A DNA stretch of 64,000 bases from Gymnopilus junonius (taxonomy: Eukaryota > Basidiomycota > Agaricomycetes > Agaricales > Galerinaceae): contig JADNYJ010000082.1 of NCBI GenBank assembly GCA_015501075.1, forward strand, positions 62,001-126,000. Reading direction: 5' to 3'. Shown here in pieces: positions 1 to 10,935 of this stretch. Under the pieces are notes generated by a model that did no database searches, was not told the DNA's origin, and was given only the letters and a program-made list of their open reading frames with translations. The position numbers and the translations under genes were made by a program. How positions within the stretch are numbered: the first letter of the stretch is position 1; each line of letters starts with the position of its first letter.

Positions 1-14
1 TGCCACCACCTTCA

Positions 15-703
15 ATGGATCCTCCGTCATCACCCGTCTCTCCCATTACTTGCATAGAGCCTGCTTCTTTGTCAACGGCAGCATCTTTGAACGACTTGCT
101 CATAAACGACGGCAATGGCATGCCGGACTTTCTCAAACCTGCCATCATTCAATATCTGCGTAACGTTTCTGATGTACCTGCTTGGCAGAACTTGATCACA
201 GCTTACTTTGGCTTCGAAAAAGCGAGGCCTGCTGCTGGAGTGAGTTTTTTCACTTCTAATCCCTAAATATATTCCTATCTTACTTATTTCAGAAATTCCC
301 AATTGAATCTCGGCCGGAAGAAGTTACAACGTGGTTTAAGCGCAACATCGCGAAAAGGCATGAACTGGTCGAGGTCAATCCAGAGACGTATGGCCCTCGA
401 TTCCTCATTTGGTACAAGACATTGCAGCCAGCATGGCGGATCTTAGCGGATGGAACATTCAGTAGGAAGGTCGTTTCTCAGGAAACCTGGACTTCGCTCC
501 GCAAAGGCGGCTCGGCTGGTATCATTGTGATTGTTATGGCGCTCTCTTGGTGGGTTCTTGCGACTGGTAAGGGCTCTGGCGACACTGCCGCGTGGCACAT
601 AGTAGATGATCTACACTGGGTTCTCCAGCAAGTGTCAAGCTCTCCAGTACTTGGAAAGCGCTCTCGGACAGAAGACGGCAAGGCTGGCAAGGGAAAGCGG
701 TGA
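15..703 (+). CDS. Fungal hypothetical protein, two exons, multi-copy type
   Basis: Exon 1 runs from the ATG at 15 to about 239. A short GT-AG intron follows (gtgagt at about 240, ending in ttatttcag near 292). Exon 2 runs to the TGA at 701-703, giving roughly 210 residues. Exon 2 has a Trp-rich block (RPEEVTTWFKRN, then LIWYKTLQPAWR), a hydrophobic stretch (IIVIVMALSWWVLATG) and a basic C-terminus with KRSRTED and GKGKR. This pattern recalls small unnamed proteins that recur near transposons in Agaricomycete genomes; I know no function for them. The gene could start upstream of the window, although the ATG lies in a reasonable context. It precedes the AATGAT-rich block and keeps an intact frame. 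Confidence 0.55.
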
Positions 704-1140
704 GACATTCCTTCTTGGCTATCAGGACAATCACTCACCTTTGCTCTTGCACATAGCTCCCGTTCAGGAAAAGGACCTAGCGAGCAGCAGTGAGTGAATG
801 CGCTCTATCCGTGATGACCTATATCCCTGACGCAGACAATAACCAGATTTGAGGAAGACGGTGCAGGTCGAAAGACACGGTATGTGCTTTTCCCTCGTGA
901 TTGCAGACATGGCAAGCTCATAACTTTCTTAGTTCGGGGAAATGAGCCCCAGTAAATAGATTCAGTACATGTGAAATGACGTCAACGCAACAAGCCTTCC
1001 AGGCTAATTATTAATTCGTTCACTGGTATTTTTGATCTTCACTACCATACACTCCATCTTATTTTTGTAGCCGATCACTTTAATAGATGCATCAATTGTC
1101 ATTCCTGCATCCGCTAATGGCTATGCCCAGTATACACTAA
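704..1140. other. Intergenic stretch, no gene seen
   Basis: This is ordinary AT-moderate sequence between the first gene and the AATGAT-rich block. Short open frames are present, but none has a recognisable motif or credible splice partners. Confidence 0.4.
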
Positions 1141-1200
1141 CTTTGACTTGATCTTCACTGACATTATTGTTATCAATCTAGGTTCAAAGGCTAGTCATAA

Positions 1201-2121
1201 ATCATTGTCATCTGGAAGGTATCATTCATTGCTTCGAATCATTGTTGACAGGCTAATGAAAAGTCCAGACAGAGAAGATGGCTCAGGCACCACCGAGAAG
1301 CTAATGATTGGAAACGCGAAGGTAAGGAAACAGTTAAAATCGTCGCTTCTAAGCCAAGAAAATAGCTAATGATTTCACCAGCAATTCTATGAAACCATCC
1401 ACAGACATTGTCACCGGCGTCTGAATGATACGGCCGCAATGATACAGGTAGGTAAATTCTCGTAAAACGTGGCCATTATAATTTCTAATCATTCAAATGA
1501 GATTGGAATGATATACGCTATCCAGCCATTTGACATGTCCCCAATCATTTGCTTGAGTATATCATATGGTAACGAAATCGCTATGAATCTCCGTTCACGA
1601 GCTAATGATATTCCAATGATTTATTATGATTTCACCCTGCAGGCATATAATGAAAGGCCAATGATTTGGTGCCCAAAGAGCGCCATATCATTTCTCACCA
1701 TGACCTAATGTTATGGCTTATCATTGCCCTAGGTACCAAAGGCACCACTCGCTTCCTAATGATACAGCCAATCATGCAGGTAAATGAAATCATTTTGACT
1801 TTCCCTGACGTGCGAGCTAATCATAAAGAAATGCCGAATCATTAAGCGCCTTTCACAATGATGTCACTCAAGGCACTATTTACGGCCCCGGAATGATAGC
1901 CCAATGATAGCCCAATGATACCGGCATAGTGACTAAAGAAAGCACCTCCTCCCTTGACAGTTATGATAAGTCCAATCATTTCAATTGTGAGCTATTGAAA
2001 GACTCAATGATTTGGTGCTAGGGGCCAATGATATGAGCCAACTCAGAAGAGAGGTTATGATAGGAGTCTCCGTAGGTCTCAATGATATGAGTATGTAATT
2101 ATGAAATGAAATACATATCAT
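1201..2121. repeat. Dense cluster of AATGAT/ATCATT hexamers
   Basis: By eye I count 27 exact hexamers in about 920 bases, 16 as AATGAT and 11 as ATCATT; about one would be expected by chance. Spacing is irregular (about 10 to 50 bases). The exception is near 1891-1920, where three copies lie 11 bases apart (AATGATAGCCC unit). Flanking bases are biased to CTAATGAT, CCAATGAT and CAATCATT, while the DNA between hexamers has no obvious similarity between intervals. The cluster ends just before an Spt5/KOW-like fragment. It might be an array of protein-binding sites, a remnant of a minisatellite or a promoter-like region; I do not know a described counterpart. Confidence 0.75.
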
Positions 2122-2213
2122 TTGCAAGATAGGTAAGCTAACAGAAATTCATGCTGGCACTTACCTAAGTCATATCATAAAAGTGGAAGCTACCAGTTGG
2201 CAAGCAGATAATA

Positions 2214-2819
2214 GTGCATGGTACTCATCGACTCAAGGGATACCGCGGCCTAATTCGAGCCACAACACCAAATGGTGTTGCTTCTGTGGAGGTCGATGCC
2301 ACACATACATTTGTAACCACCATCTGTCCGGACAGTACTAGTCCTGCCTGGGATCCATCTTCTCATACACCGGGGCCTCGAGAGCTCTCACCTCTTGCAC
2401 CAGAACCTCGACCCCCCACACTGCTTCTGCTGTATTCTACCACATCTGTCAGTGATTGGTTGAATATGATAACTTTGAAAGGTTTGTTATTAAAGGTTCG
2501 TATTCGAGACAGAGGAAGGGAAGGCTATCCTGTGGATGTTTGCTCTGTAGAGGGTTCCCAAGTGCAAGTGTTTGATCGCTTCATGCAAGAACTGATTTGG
2601 TTAGATGTCGAGAGTCTCGTTCCTGTGCACCCTTCCAGAGTGAAGGAAATGGTTACTCTGCTTACAGGAGACTTGATAGGACAAAGATTTATCATCAAAG
2701 AATACAATATTGACAAATGCATTATTCATGTGCCAGGGGTATGTCTCCGAAAAGGGCAGCAAGATCCAGCTGTAGCTACACTCGAGCTTGCGCGAATTGA
2801 CCCAGGGTCTCACTGATAC
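2214..2819 (+). pseudogene. Spt5/KOW-like protein, C-terminal fragment
   Basis: The open frame of about 200 residues ends with TGA. It contains GYRGLIRATTP followed by GVASVEVDATHTF, a Pro-rich linker, then LLLKVRIRDRGREG, LVPVHPSRVKEMV and LTGDLIGQRFIIKEY. These blocks look like the KOW-type segments found in Spt5-like transcription elongation proteins, which occur in extra, apparently mobile copies in basidiomycetes. The frame opens at a GTG rather than an ATG, so the N-terminal half (NGN and first KOW modules) is missing or lies in upstream exons inside the AATGAT-rich block. Family assignment rests on recall of motif style, not on a search. Confidence 0.4.
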
Positions 2820-2993
2820 ATATTAATCTTCGAAGTTTCATTCTATGAATCATGTATCCATATACATTCCCATGTAGTATAATTGCAGTCTTTGCCCTTT
2901 TTTTATTTTAATTCTTTTGTGATGACTCTACATGATATGATGCTCAGTGGCAGGCCACATGATCTGCGATGTGCAGTCACTTGCATACTTGAC

Positions 2994-3027
2994 TTATATA
3001 AGCGGCGTCCCTCCGCCGATTATATAA
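2994..3027 (+). repeat. Imperfect palindrome H1 of the TATATAA hairpin family
   Basis: Two 14-base arms (TTATATAAGCGGCG and CGCCGATTATATAA) enclose a TCCCTC loop. Related hairpins occur at 6176-6207 (inverted), 26542-26575, 26639-26672 and 53437-53468. Confidence 0.75.
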
Positions 3028-3090
3028 TACTATCGCTTATTGGATTGTCCTGACATAGTCTGGTCAACCTTGCTCTTCACCGTCGAAGAC

Positions 3091-3458
3091 ATGCTATCTC
3101 TCCCATATTATTTGATATCTTTCCTGCTTCTTGCCGACTTCTCTTTTCTTGAACTAGGTATCTGGGTGAGTATATATATCACCGAGATCAGGTCTGATGT
3201 CATCTTAATTATGTTTTTTTTCTAGGTACACCAGGAGGTCCAAACTGTGACTGTCTTGAACATGGTACAGTCAATGCATGCTATTCGCATTGCCGTATAC
3301 TCACCCATAACTGGGCCATCTGTTACATACAACTTTCTGGAGCTGGTACTTTCCTCTGCTCCCGATGTTTCAACTTTGCCCGCTGTGAACTCAGCAGTGC
3401 CATCTTTTTTGTCAGGTTATTTACACCCCATGCAGATTACTTGTGTGCCATTGTATGA
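3091..3458 (+). CDS. Candidate small secreted Cys-rich protein, two exons
   Basis: Exon 1 (3091-3157) encodes a signal-peptide-like start (MLSLPYYLISFLLLADFS). A GT-AG intron spans 3158-3225, ending in tttttttctag. Exon 2 (3226-3458) continues in frame to TGA, for 99 residues in total. The mature part is short and rich in cysteine: blocks such as NCDCLEHG, ACYSHCRIL, FLCSRCFNF and ARCELSS give about ten Cys. That is the usual profile of a fungal small secreted protein. The start lies about 65 bases downstream of hairpin H1, which contains TATATAA. The surroundings are repeat debris, so this could be a chance frame; splicing is predicted by eye only. A 296-codon open frame overlaps it in another frame and is less convincing. 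Confidence 0.33.
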
Positions 3459-4187
3459 CATATATATTGATGATTGCACCAATTTTGAGCATCCTTTTGT
3501 CAGAAATATTGAATACCATTTTTGTTCTGCTGTCAATATGTCCTTCATATATATCCAACCACTGTTGTCTTTTTTTTGCCAGTGTATTACCAGGATTGTG
3601 CAGCTTGAATTATATGATGTAAAACTATTTTGTCTCCAGTCTAGAATGCCAGATAGAATATTGTTCATTATATCACATATCAAACTTTTCTTGTCAAGGT
3701 ATGTTACACTTCGACATGATTTTTATGCTAAAGTAACATACATGTGGCTTGGACAACATGGACATATCTGGGACACATCCAGATATAATTCTAATATGTG
3801 TGAGTCATATGCTCATCTGCCTAGCACATCTAGATGTAAGTCTGTGCCTTTTGTCAGTAGCCGCCGATCATACTGTCATAATTTATCAGGAACACAGCTT
3901 GCCCCCTATGTTATGTCTCCTTCTGATGGATTTGATATTGAGTTATCATATAGATTCCATTCACACACAAATATAAATAAATTTAATACACTTCAGACCA
4001 AGGGCAATCGCTACATCATGGCTTTCATGAATTTGTTTGACCTTGCAGATTTTCTTCCAGAGGGTCAATTAGCTGAGGTGGCAAGTAAGCATGGGATCAA
4101 GATATCAGTGATGAGACTGTTACATGGTTATGTGTGAAAACAGGCCATCCCCATTATTTTCGACCATCTCTATAAATTAATATAGGT
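3459..4187. other. Repeat-flanking region without a supported gene
   Basis: A long uninterrupted frame (about 3247-4137, plus strand) covers this stretch, but its translation has no motif, biased composition or family resemblance. It overlaps the better-structured small gene at 3091-3458. Confidence 0.35.
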
Positions 4188-5448
4188 TGTTGATAGCCTT
4201 CCCGAGCTTAAACATCCCGAATATACTCGAGAAAACCACATTTAAACATTAAAAGCTTAATATCAAAAGATATAATGATTATGATCACCTAGTAATCATT
4301 AATCATTTATTATAAGATACACAAGCGAATTACTACAGTCCTTACACACTAGTAGGGGCCTCGAGTTTATTTAAAATAACTACCAAGGGAGCGCGGAAAC
4401 ACGCACAGACAATGGGAACGACCTTTGACCCGATATAGACATGCGGAGCGACAGCCCAAACAAGTCAATTACCCTGAAGCCAGTGTAATCTATTTTTATC
4501 ATCCGGAGGAATGTAACCAGAAAAGGAATAATCCATGATGATCGACGTCGGAGCGGGTGCTATTTTTGGTAATATGAAGACGCGACGCAAGGATGCTCGT
4601 CCCCTCGTGTTCCCTCATAGAACTAATAAATATACACCTATCCTAGACACATTAGCAAGCCCCTGAGGACGTAGACAAAATCCTCTGTGAGGTAGACAAA
4701 TATTAAAGACGCTATAATGAACCAGCCGTTGCACGATCGCAACAGCAGGAATATTAATCCGATAAAATGCCTTATATGGCAATGAGATAAATATTCGGCG
4801 CTTGATGAATATGCCCAACCAATGGCATAATTCCCCTCACTCCGAATCGGACTAATGACGAGATAATTAATTACACAGCGCTTATCAAATTAGCTTAGTA
4901 AGATGCCCAGTAAAATAGTATAAAAACCCAGTAGAATTAGTGTAGAAAAGCAAGCAGACAGCACCCCTCGAGTCGTAGCAATACAATCGAGCGTCTGGCT
5001 TCTAAACTAGATAATAGAAAGACAATTGATTGATATAAAAGCGAGATAAGCTTCAGACAAACTTAGAATTGAGCTCAAATAAGAGATAGATTAAGCAAAG
5101 GCTTATTATTCAAGTCAGGACCTAGTTGAGTAGTTGGGAGTAGACAGAGCGTCACTCAGCTACAAAAGTACGAAGTCTTTTAGTTCAAAAGCATAGCCAG
5201 AGCCTAGTTTATCTCAAGAAGAGATCAGTCAAGTTTAGAGAAAGTTTCCAAGCCAGAAGTCAATTAAAAGCGATCCATTATCCAAAGAACCCCTACAACC
5301 CATTGTAAAACCCCATAAAAGCGAACTTAATTAAAAGACATTGATACTTACACTCCCCAGAACTTACACAAGTCAAGGGATATTTGTTGGGTTCAATAAA
5401 AGCGATCTATTTCGTTTTTTCATACCTACAAACTACCTAAACTTATCA
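4188..5448. mobile_element. Possible solo LTR (Gypsy-like)
   Basis: The block starts TGTTGATAGCC and ends ACTTATCA, so short inverted ends TGATA/TATCA are present. It has no coding capacity, a distinct base composition and a CCCGAGCTTAAACATCCCG opening of the kind seen in basidiomycete Gypsy LTRs. I see no clean 5-bp target duplication and no second copy in the window, so the call is tentative. Confidence 0.3.
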
Positions 5449-5462
5449 CCGTGATGTGTGAC

Positions 5463-6132
5463 GGGCCTGCCAAAATTTTGGTTTCAGCAGTCTGCTGGAT
5501 GGCCCATGACAGCCAAAAAATTTTGGCAGGTAGGGGAGGGGCCAAAAAATTTGAACCAGTCAAATGATATCTAGAGATTCCAATACCAAAAAATTCTGAG
5601 TTTGGCTATAGAATTGAGTGAGGAAACACCTGAACAGTTCTCGAAAGAGAGAATGTCACCCTAGACTGGTCATTAAGTAACCGGCCTGATTAGATTATCA
5701 CAACATCAACTAAATTTGCACCTCCTCCTCCTTGCTTGAAATGGCGGACAGGCTTCCAGCAATTCCTCCCAACATAAAGAGGACAATCTTACCTCAGAAT
5801 GATCTATCTGTCTTGGAACTCTTGAAATTCCCCCTCCCTATCACAGCCTGAGAACTTGCTTTACTCAATGCAAACCAAACATTCTTTTCGGCACTTGAGC
5901 CAACTACAACAGATATCAAAATGATTTGAGGGACACTTATGCCACCTCCTCCAATAGTGGAACAGCTGGTGGCTAGGATAAACCATGCAGTAAATAGCAT
6001 TGGGAATTTTTTTGGAATTTTTTGAAGATTTTTGACCGATTTATAAGCATATTTTCACTTCCTTAAATGGTTTCGGCACCTTGGCAAAATCACCATGACA
6101 ACCGTGACATTTCGGTGATTTTGGAAGGTCCA
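5463..6132. mobile_element. Non-autonomous TIR element with 11-bp direct flanks
   Basis: TGATGTGTGAC occurs at 5452-5462 and again at 6133-6143, directly flanking a 670-bp segment. Its ends resemble each other in inverted orientation (GGGCCTGCCAAAAT against GGACCTTCCAAAAT). No credible gene lies inside. An 11-bp duplication would suit a Mutator-like element. A related but diverged sequence occurs near 61150-61370. There the flank after the right end is also similar, so the direct repeat might be part of the family rather than a target duplication. Confidence 0.45.
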
Positions 6133-6164
6133 TGATGTGTGACTGCCGAATTGATTGGAATAGT

Positions 6165-6570
6165 ACAGTATTATATTATATAAGCAGTGGAGGGACACTG
6201 CTTATATCAGCAGATAAGATACAGCATTTAAAAATAATCTGAATCTAAATATAACTGCCTTGCACTAGGGATCCATTCACAGCCATCTTGCAAAAACAAA
6301 TTGCCACCAAACAAGCCCATTAATATTTATACATACAAAATAAGTTTCACAGCAGTAAAATTTAACAACAAACAGAGAATACCACCATGACAAGAACCAA
6401 TGGTTTGTTGAAGAAAAAGACAACATGGCAGAAGAATATGCCAGATAAAGCTGAACAAGCAAGCCATCAGCTTGACTGCAGAGCTGGACCAAGCCAAACA
6501 AGCACACCATCATCCTGATTGTGGACATGTTGAGATGCTGCAGGATCACAGAGCATTACAAGAATGTCCT
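6165..6570 (-). repeat. Repeat A, copy 1 (Helitron-end-like), minus orientation
   Basis: This segment matches 53083-53475 in opposite orientation. Both include a TATATAA hairpin (6176-6207 here) and a 90-codon open frame (6277-6549, minus) whose counterpart at 53096-53368 is clearly similar. Shared peptide blocks include YSSAMLSFSSTNHW and CININGLVWW. The hairpin at one end suggests the 3' end of a Helitron-type element. Whether the open frame is translated is unknown. Confidence 0.6.
6176..6207 (-). repeat. Imperfect palindrome H2 of the TATATAA hairpin family
   Basis: Arms TTATATAAGCAGTG and CACTGCTTATAT enclose a GAGGGA loop, so the conserved TCCCTC loop is on the minus strand. Confidence 0.75.
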
Positions 6571-6690
6571 CTAAAAGAACGATGTGTTACTTACGTAAAA
6601 GCATCATAAATGGACAAGGTTAAATTAGATTTGAGCATTCTGTGTTGTAGTGGTATAACATGAAAAGAGAGATCATCATCCGAGGATGAG

Positions 6691-7371
6691 GTGGAAGAAC
6701 TTAATGGACCTGTATTAGCACAGGACTGTAGACACATTTGTGCCCATTGCGAAGATGCTTTACAAAAAAATAAGATCCCCATATCATCTTTAGCTAACGG
6801 GATGTGGATAGGCAATGTGCCAAAGCAGCTTCAACATCTTACATTCACTGAGCAGATGCTGATAGCCCGTATACATCATAATAGATGTCTCGTCCGTGTG
6901 TTGTCGGGTCGGGCGAAAATGATCACAAACTGCATCATGTTTGCAAATCCTATGGCAAAAGTCTACACCCATCTACCACTGAGTAAGGAAGAAATTAGCG
7001 AGGTCTTAGCATTTGTATTTATCGGTCCTGCCAGACCTACTGAAGATGAATACAAGCACACTCCGCTATTTGTACAGTGGAATAAAGTGGCTGACGCCTT
7101 GGAATGGCTCAAACTGAATCACTCTGATTATGCTGACTTAGTTATATCACAAGAAAATCTTGATTCATACCCATTGGCTGGAGTACCAGTTATGGTGGAT
7201 TACAGGCACAATGATTCTGGATCAAATAAAATTGCCTCTGCCATGAGTAAGTTTGACAATGAGATCAAAGATGGCACTGAAAGCGGCGCTTGCCCTTTTA
7301 CTGTACATGGTCTGACCAGTGAAGAATATGAGAAAATAGATATGAAGGAGATTAAAATCAGAGCACTGTGA
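6691..7371 (+). pseudogene. Helitron polyprotein, N-terminal DUF6570-like part
   Basis: An open segment of 226 codons begins with a Cys-His cluster (QDCRHICAHCEDAL). It continues through PISSLANGMWIGNVP, LTFTEQMLIARIHHNR, AKMITNCIMFANP, and then EVLAFVFIGPARPTEDE with LEWLKLNHSDYAD. This is the layout of the DUF6570 domain at the start of fungal Helitron Rep-helicases. The frame ends at a TGA at 7369-7371, where the family reads on, so the break is mutational. The following segments in neighbouring frames continue the same protein. CpG is scarce here, in line with an old, mutated copy. Confidence 0.75.
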
Positions 7372-9170
7372 CATCTTGAGGATGGAGGGCTAGCATTGGC
7401 CATGGGGCATGAAGAGCATCCTCAGCTGATCTACGGCAACCCTCAGATATATCCTCAGATGTTCCCTTGGTTGTTTCCATTCAGGAAAAGTGGATTGGGG
7501 CAGGAACGACATACTCAAAAGTTGTCAGAAGCTGAACACAAGAAAAACCTATTGCTGTACTATGATAAATGTTTTCAGACTGATTTATACTTTCCTATCA
7601 TAGCCTTCAATCATGAACAGATAAAGGATTGTTCAACAGGCAGTTTTTTGATGGCCAAGCAACAGAAATTTGATGATGTATCCAGAAGGCTGCTTGAAAT
7701 TAACCCTCACGTGCTGGATTCAATATCAAAGAGGATGAAAGATGGTGAACACATCATCCATCGACTGATGATGAAAAGGCTTGTTTCAAACTCCTTGACA
7801 ACTTGGATCATGTAGGAGGCAGCGTTAAGAGTTCACTCACCAGCAAGAAGTATATGAGAAATGAGATATGGTCTCTGGTGGCCTTCAGAGGTGCTCCTTC
7901 GTGTTCATTACATTTTCACCAGCTGATAATAAGCATCCTTTGTGTTTATATTATGCGGACAAGGATATTGCATTCAAGCCAGAGCTTAGGACATCAGATG
8001 AAAGAGATTTGTTAATTCTTCACAATCCTGTTGCTGCTGCCAAGTTTTTGACATGATGGTAAGGCTCATTATCAAACATGTACTTGGCATGGGCAAAGAT
8101 CATCCTGGTCTTTACGGTAAGACAGGTGCTTATTATGGAACAGTTGAACAACAGGGCGCTTGACTTTGCATTTACATATGCTGTTATGGATAAAGGGTGC
8201 ACTTTCACCTCAGGAGATCAGAGACAGAATTATGGCATCAGATTCAGATTTCCAGAAGGCATTGATAGAATACTTAGAAAGTGCATACAGAGGAGAGCTT
8301 CTGACCAGTACATTAGATGAAGTGCAGGCAAGAAGGCCTGACAATGGAATTGTAGGTAAGGGGATACACTTGATTAAGGTTAAGTCTGCCAAGCAAGATA
8401 AGAGTGGAGCATATGAGGATCCAACTCAAACATTACCTGTTCCTCCTCCTAAACAGATTTGCAAGATAGTTCACGATGATCAATTTCCAAGCAGCGATTG
8501 CAATGAATACAGGTCGTTTACTGCTTGGTGGTCAGGATATGAGCATGTGGTGGATGATATTTTGACTAGATCAAATGTGCATACCTGTAAGTCTTCAAAG
8601 CTGAAAAAGGATGAGCCGGGCTCTGGTGGTTCTACTGGAGATGATACCCCTATAGCAAAGGCAGCTCATAGTGGTCCAAAAGGGTGTCTGAACAAAGAGG
8701 GTGTCTGCATGGTGCAATTTCCCAGAGAAATCAGACTTAAAATGGAAGTTGATGAGACAGACGGACATATTTTTATGAAGAAGCTTGAACCCATGATGAA
8801 TACCTTGTCACCGTGCCTGACATATCTATTGTGATGCAACAGCGATGTCACCAGTTTACAATTGGGTACTTCCTTGAAGGCAACGGTCAAGTATATCACT
8901 GATTACATCACCAAGCCTATGCTCAAGACTCACCAGGTATTTTCTTCTGCATTTGATGTCTTCTCAAAAAACTCGGAATTGATTGGTGAGGATATAAAAG
9001 CTGGTGAAGCTGCTAGAAAACTGATACTGAAGATTGTTAATGCACTGACTTCAAAGCTCGAAATTGGTAGTCCAATGGCCTGCATGTATCTCCTCAGTAA
9101 TCCTGACCACTACACAAGTCATGAGTTTATACTATTCTGGTGGAAGAGTTACGTAGGTGATGTTAGGTGA
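7372..9170 (+). pseudogene. Helitron Rep (Helitron_like_N, HUH/Y2), frameshifted
   Basis: Several open pieces in shifting frames together give a Helitron replication initiator. QIYPQMFPWLFPF and the peptide LYYDKCFQTDLYFPIIAFNHEQ lie at 7396-7815. SPADNKHPLCLYYADKD at about 7915-7970 is followed by an HUH-type motif HLHMLLWIKG near 8165-8195. The Rep tyrosine motif VKYITDYITKPM is at about 8890-8925. In Helitrons the HUH histidines bind the metal ion and the two tyrosines cut and join DNA during rolling-circle transposition. At least four frameshifts or stops break the reading frame, so this copy cannot make the intact protein. Confidence 0.82.
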
Positions 9171-10467
9171 TTCTGGGCAACTGACATAGAAGACAAGAAG
9201 GGTGAGAGTGCCGAAGTACTGCACGAGATTAATGATAATTCAGCTGCTTTGATAAATTCTAATCAGGTTAAAAAGGAATACATAGATACATTACAGGATG
9301 AGCTATGTGAAAAGGTCATTATAGGATGGGAAGAAGGGTCATATATCATCAGATCAAATGTCGATGACTACAAATATTGACCAGATGTGTATTCTGACTT
9401 GAATTTATTTCAATGGATTCAGACATACACAAAAAGGAGGCAGCCCAAAAAAAGAGCCAAAAAGCTTAATGCTGGATCTAATCATGGCCATGAATGTAAA
9501 TCCTGGAGTATGACACATCATAAGTTTTTACCTGAACATCCTCTACATAATTTGCATGAGGTGGTGTGTGACATGAGCAGGTTGGATACTATGGTGCCCA
9601 ATTTTGTAGGTGGAAGCCTTGCTCGCTCTGATCAAGGTGACAGAGAGTATTATTGCATGACAATGCTTATGCTATTCAAACCATGGAGGGATGGAATATC
9701 TCTGAAGAAAATTGGAGAGACATGGGATGAAGCTTTTCTGGCATATAATTTTACTCCTCGTGATAGAAAGTATATGGCCAATTTCAATTTGAAATATGAG
9801 TGTTTGGATGAGAGAGATGATTATCATGCCCAGCTTCAAAAAACTATAAAAAAGGCTAGCATGCCCAACAGCTTTCGATATGATTCTGACAGATCTGATG
9901 ATGAGAATGACGGTTCATATATGGATGGTGGTGTGTATGAATATGTAGATGGTGATGATCCAGACCAGTACTCTCTGTCACCACAAGCAAGACTGAGAGC
10001 AAGGCAAAAGGAAGAAGCAAATAGGATATTACAGAATTCAGGCTGGGCCAAGTTGTGTCCAATGGTGGAGGAGAATATTGATAAGTTGAAGGATCTACCA
10101 ACAACAAAACTTTCATCAGGTGCATGGAAAAACATAGTGAGAGATTGCAGAGACTCTATACTGAAAGAAAGACAATGTAATTTAGCAGGCACCAGTAAAC
10201 AGCATGAAGCAGGAAATTCATCTCAATCTGATGGTTATACATTCAATCAAGTTAATATTGTAAACGCTGAATATCTTAGGCACAACTTCAAATCTGAAAA
10301 AGAACACAGTAATGTTATTATAAATGACATCATTGCGGATTTCATTTGAATAAAGAGCAAGAGCATGCATTCAGAATCATAGCAAACCATGCAGCCTCCG
10401 CGGCCCAGAACAGCTTAGAATGAAATTAGGGGTATGGGGGGTACTGGAAAATCCCAGGTCATCAAAG
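9171..10467 (+). pseudogene. Helitron linker and start of Pif1-like helicase
   Basis: An open segment of about 320 codons (9387-10349) holds a linker with an acidic region near its middle. After a stop it is followed by LNKEQEHAFRIIANHA and the Walker A motif GGTGKSQVIK (about 10437-10467). This is the N-terminal edge of the Helitron Pif1/RecD-like superfamily 1 helicase. The segment stops abruptly at 10467, where the KDZ transposon is inserted. The rest of the helicase resumes at 23924 with the duplicated ATCAAAG and then AVIEMFN in frame. Confidence 0.83.
10461..10467 (+). repeat. Left target-site duplication (ATCAAAG) of the KDZ element
   Basis: ATCAAAG directly precedes the inverted repeat starting CACATACAATAG. 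The same seven bases directly follow the right end at 23924-23930. Joining the flanks across one copy restores the helicase codons for QVIKAVIEM. Confidence 0.9.
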
Positions 10468-10827
10468 CACATACAATAGTGACCATCATCTGTGACACAC
10501 GGTTGCCCGGGGAAGTAAGACATCACAAACCCACAGCGCCAGCCGAAGCGAGTCAGATTTGATGGTCATCTATTTTGTGTGGTACGGCCGGAAAAGGTAA
10601 GACGTAGACACACAGCATGGTTCAGCCTGATCTGGTGGCTGAAATAGGTACAAATACGGCAACCGGATGGAAATATGATTGGGACCCGGAGCGCCGATGC
10701 TGTATTTATCTACAGGGCGAGTTAACTCAGCAACTGGATGGAAATCAGACACGGGCCCGGGGTGCTGATGATAGTATATTTCAATTATTTAGGTAGTGTA
10801 GTGATTCGGATGTCCGTTTTTCTTCAC
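10468..10827 (+). repeat. Left terminal inverted repeat of the KDZ element
   Basis: It begins CACATACAATAGTGACC and matches the reverse complement of about 23566-23923 with only scattered differences and small indels. It contains subterminal copies of a GGATGGAAAT plus GGGCCCGGGG-type motif, followed by GATGCTGTATTT or GATGATAGTA. Such repeats are often transposase binding sites. Confidence 0.9.
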
Positions 10828-10935
10828 CACGAAGATTTAATTTGACGCCCGACCATCATAGGGATCAAGGTCACCTAATCGTGTGAAAAATACAAAGTGG
10901 GGAAAATTTTTTGAACTTTCTGATTAGTACCCATC

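Noticed and set aside
1201..2121. CRISPR-like array
   Set aside because: The repeated word is only six bases, spacing is irregular and the genome is eukaryotic.
2994..3027. Bacterial-type intrinsic terminator
   Set aside because: The hairpin lacks a T-tract, and all linked genes are eukaryotic.
3247..4137. Long 296-codon plus-strand open frame
   Set aside because: No motif or composition typical of a protein, and it overlaps a better-structured spliced model in another frame.
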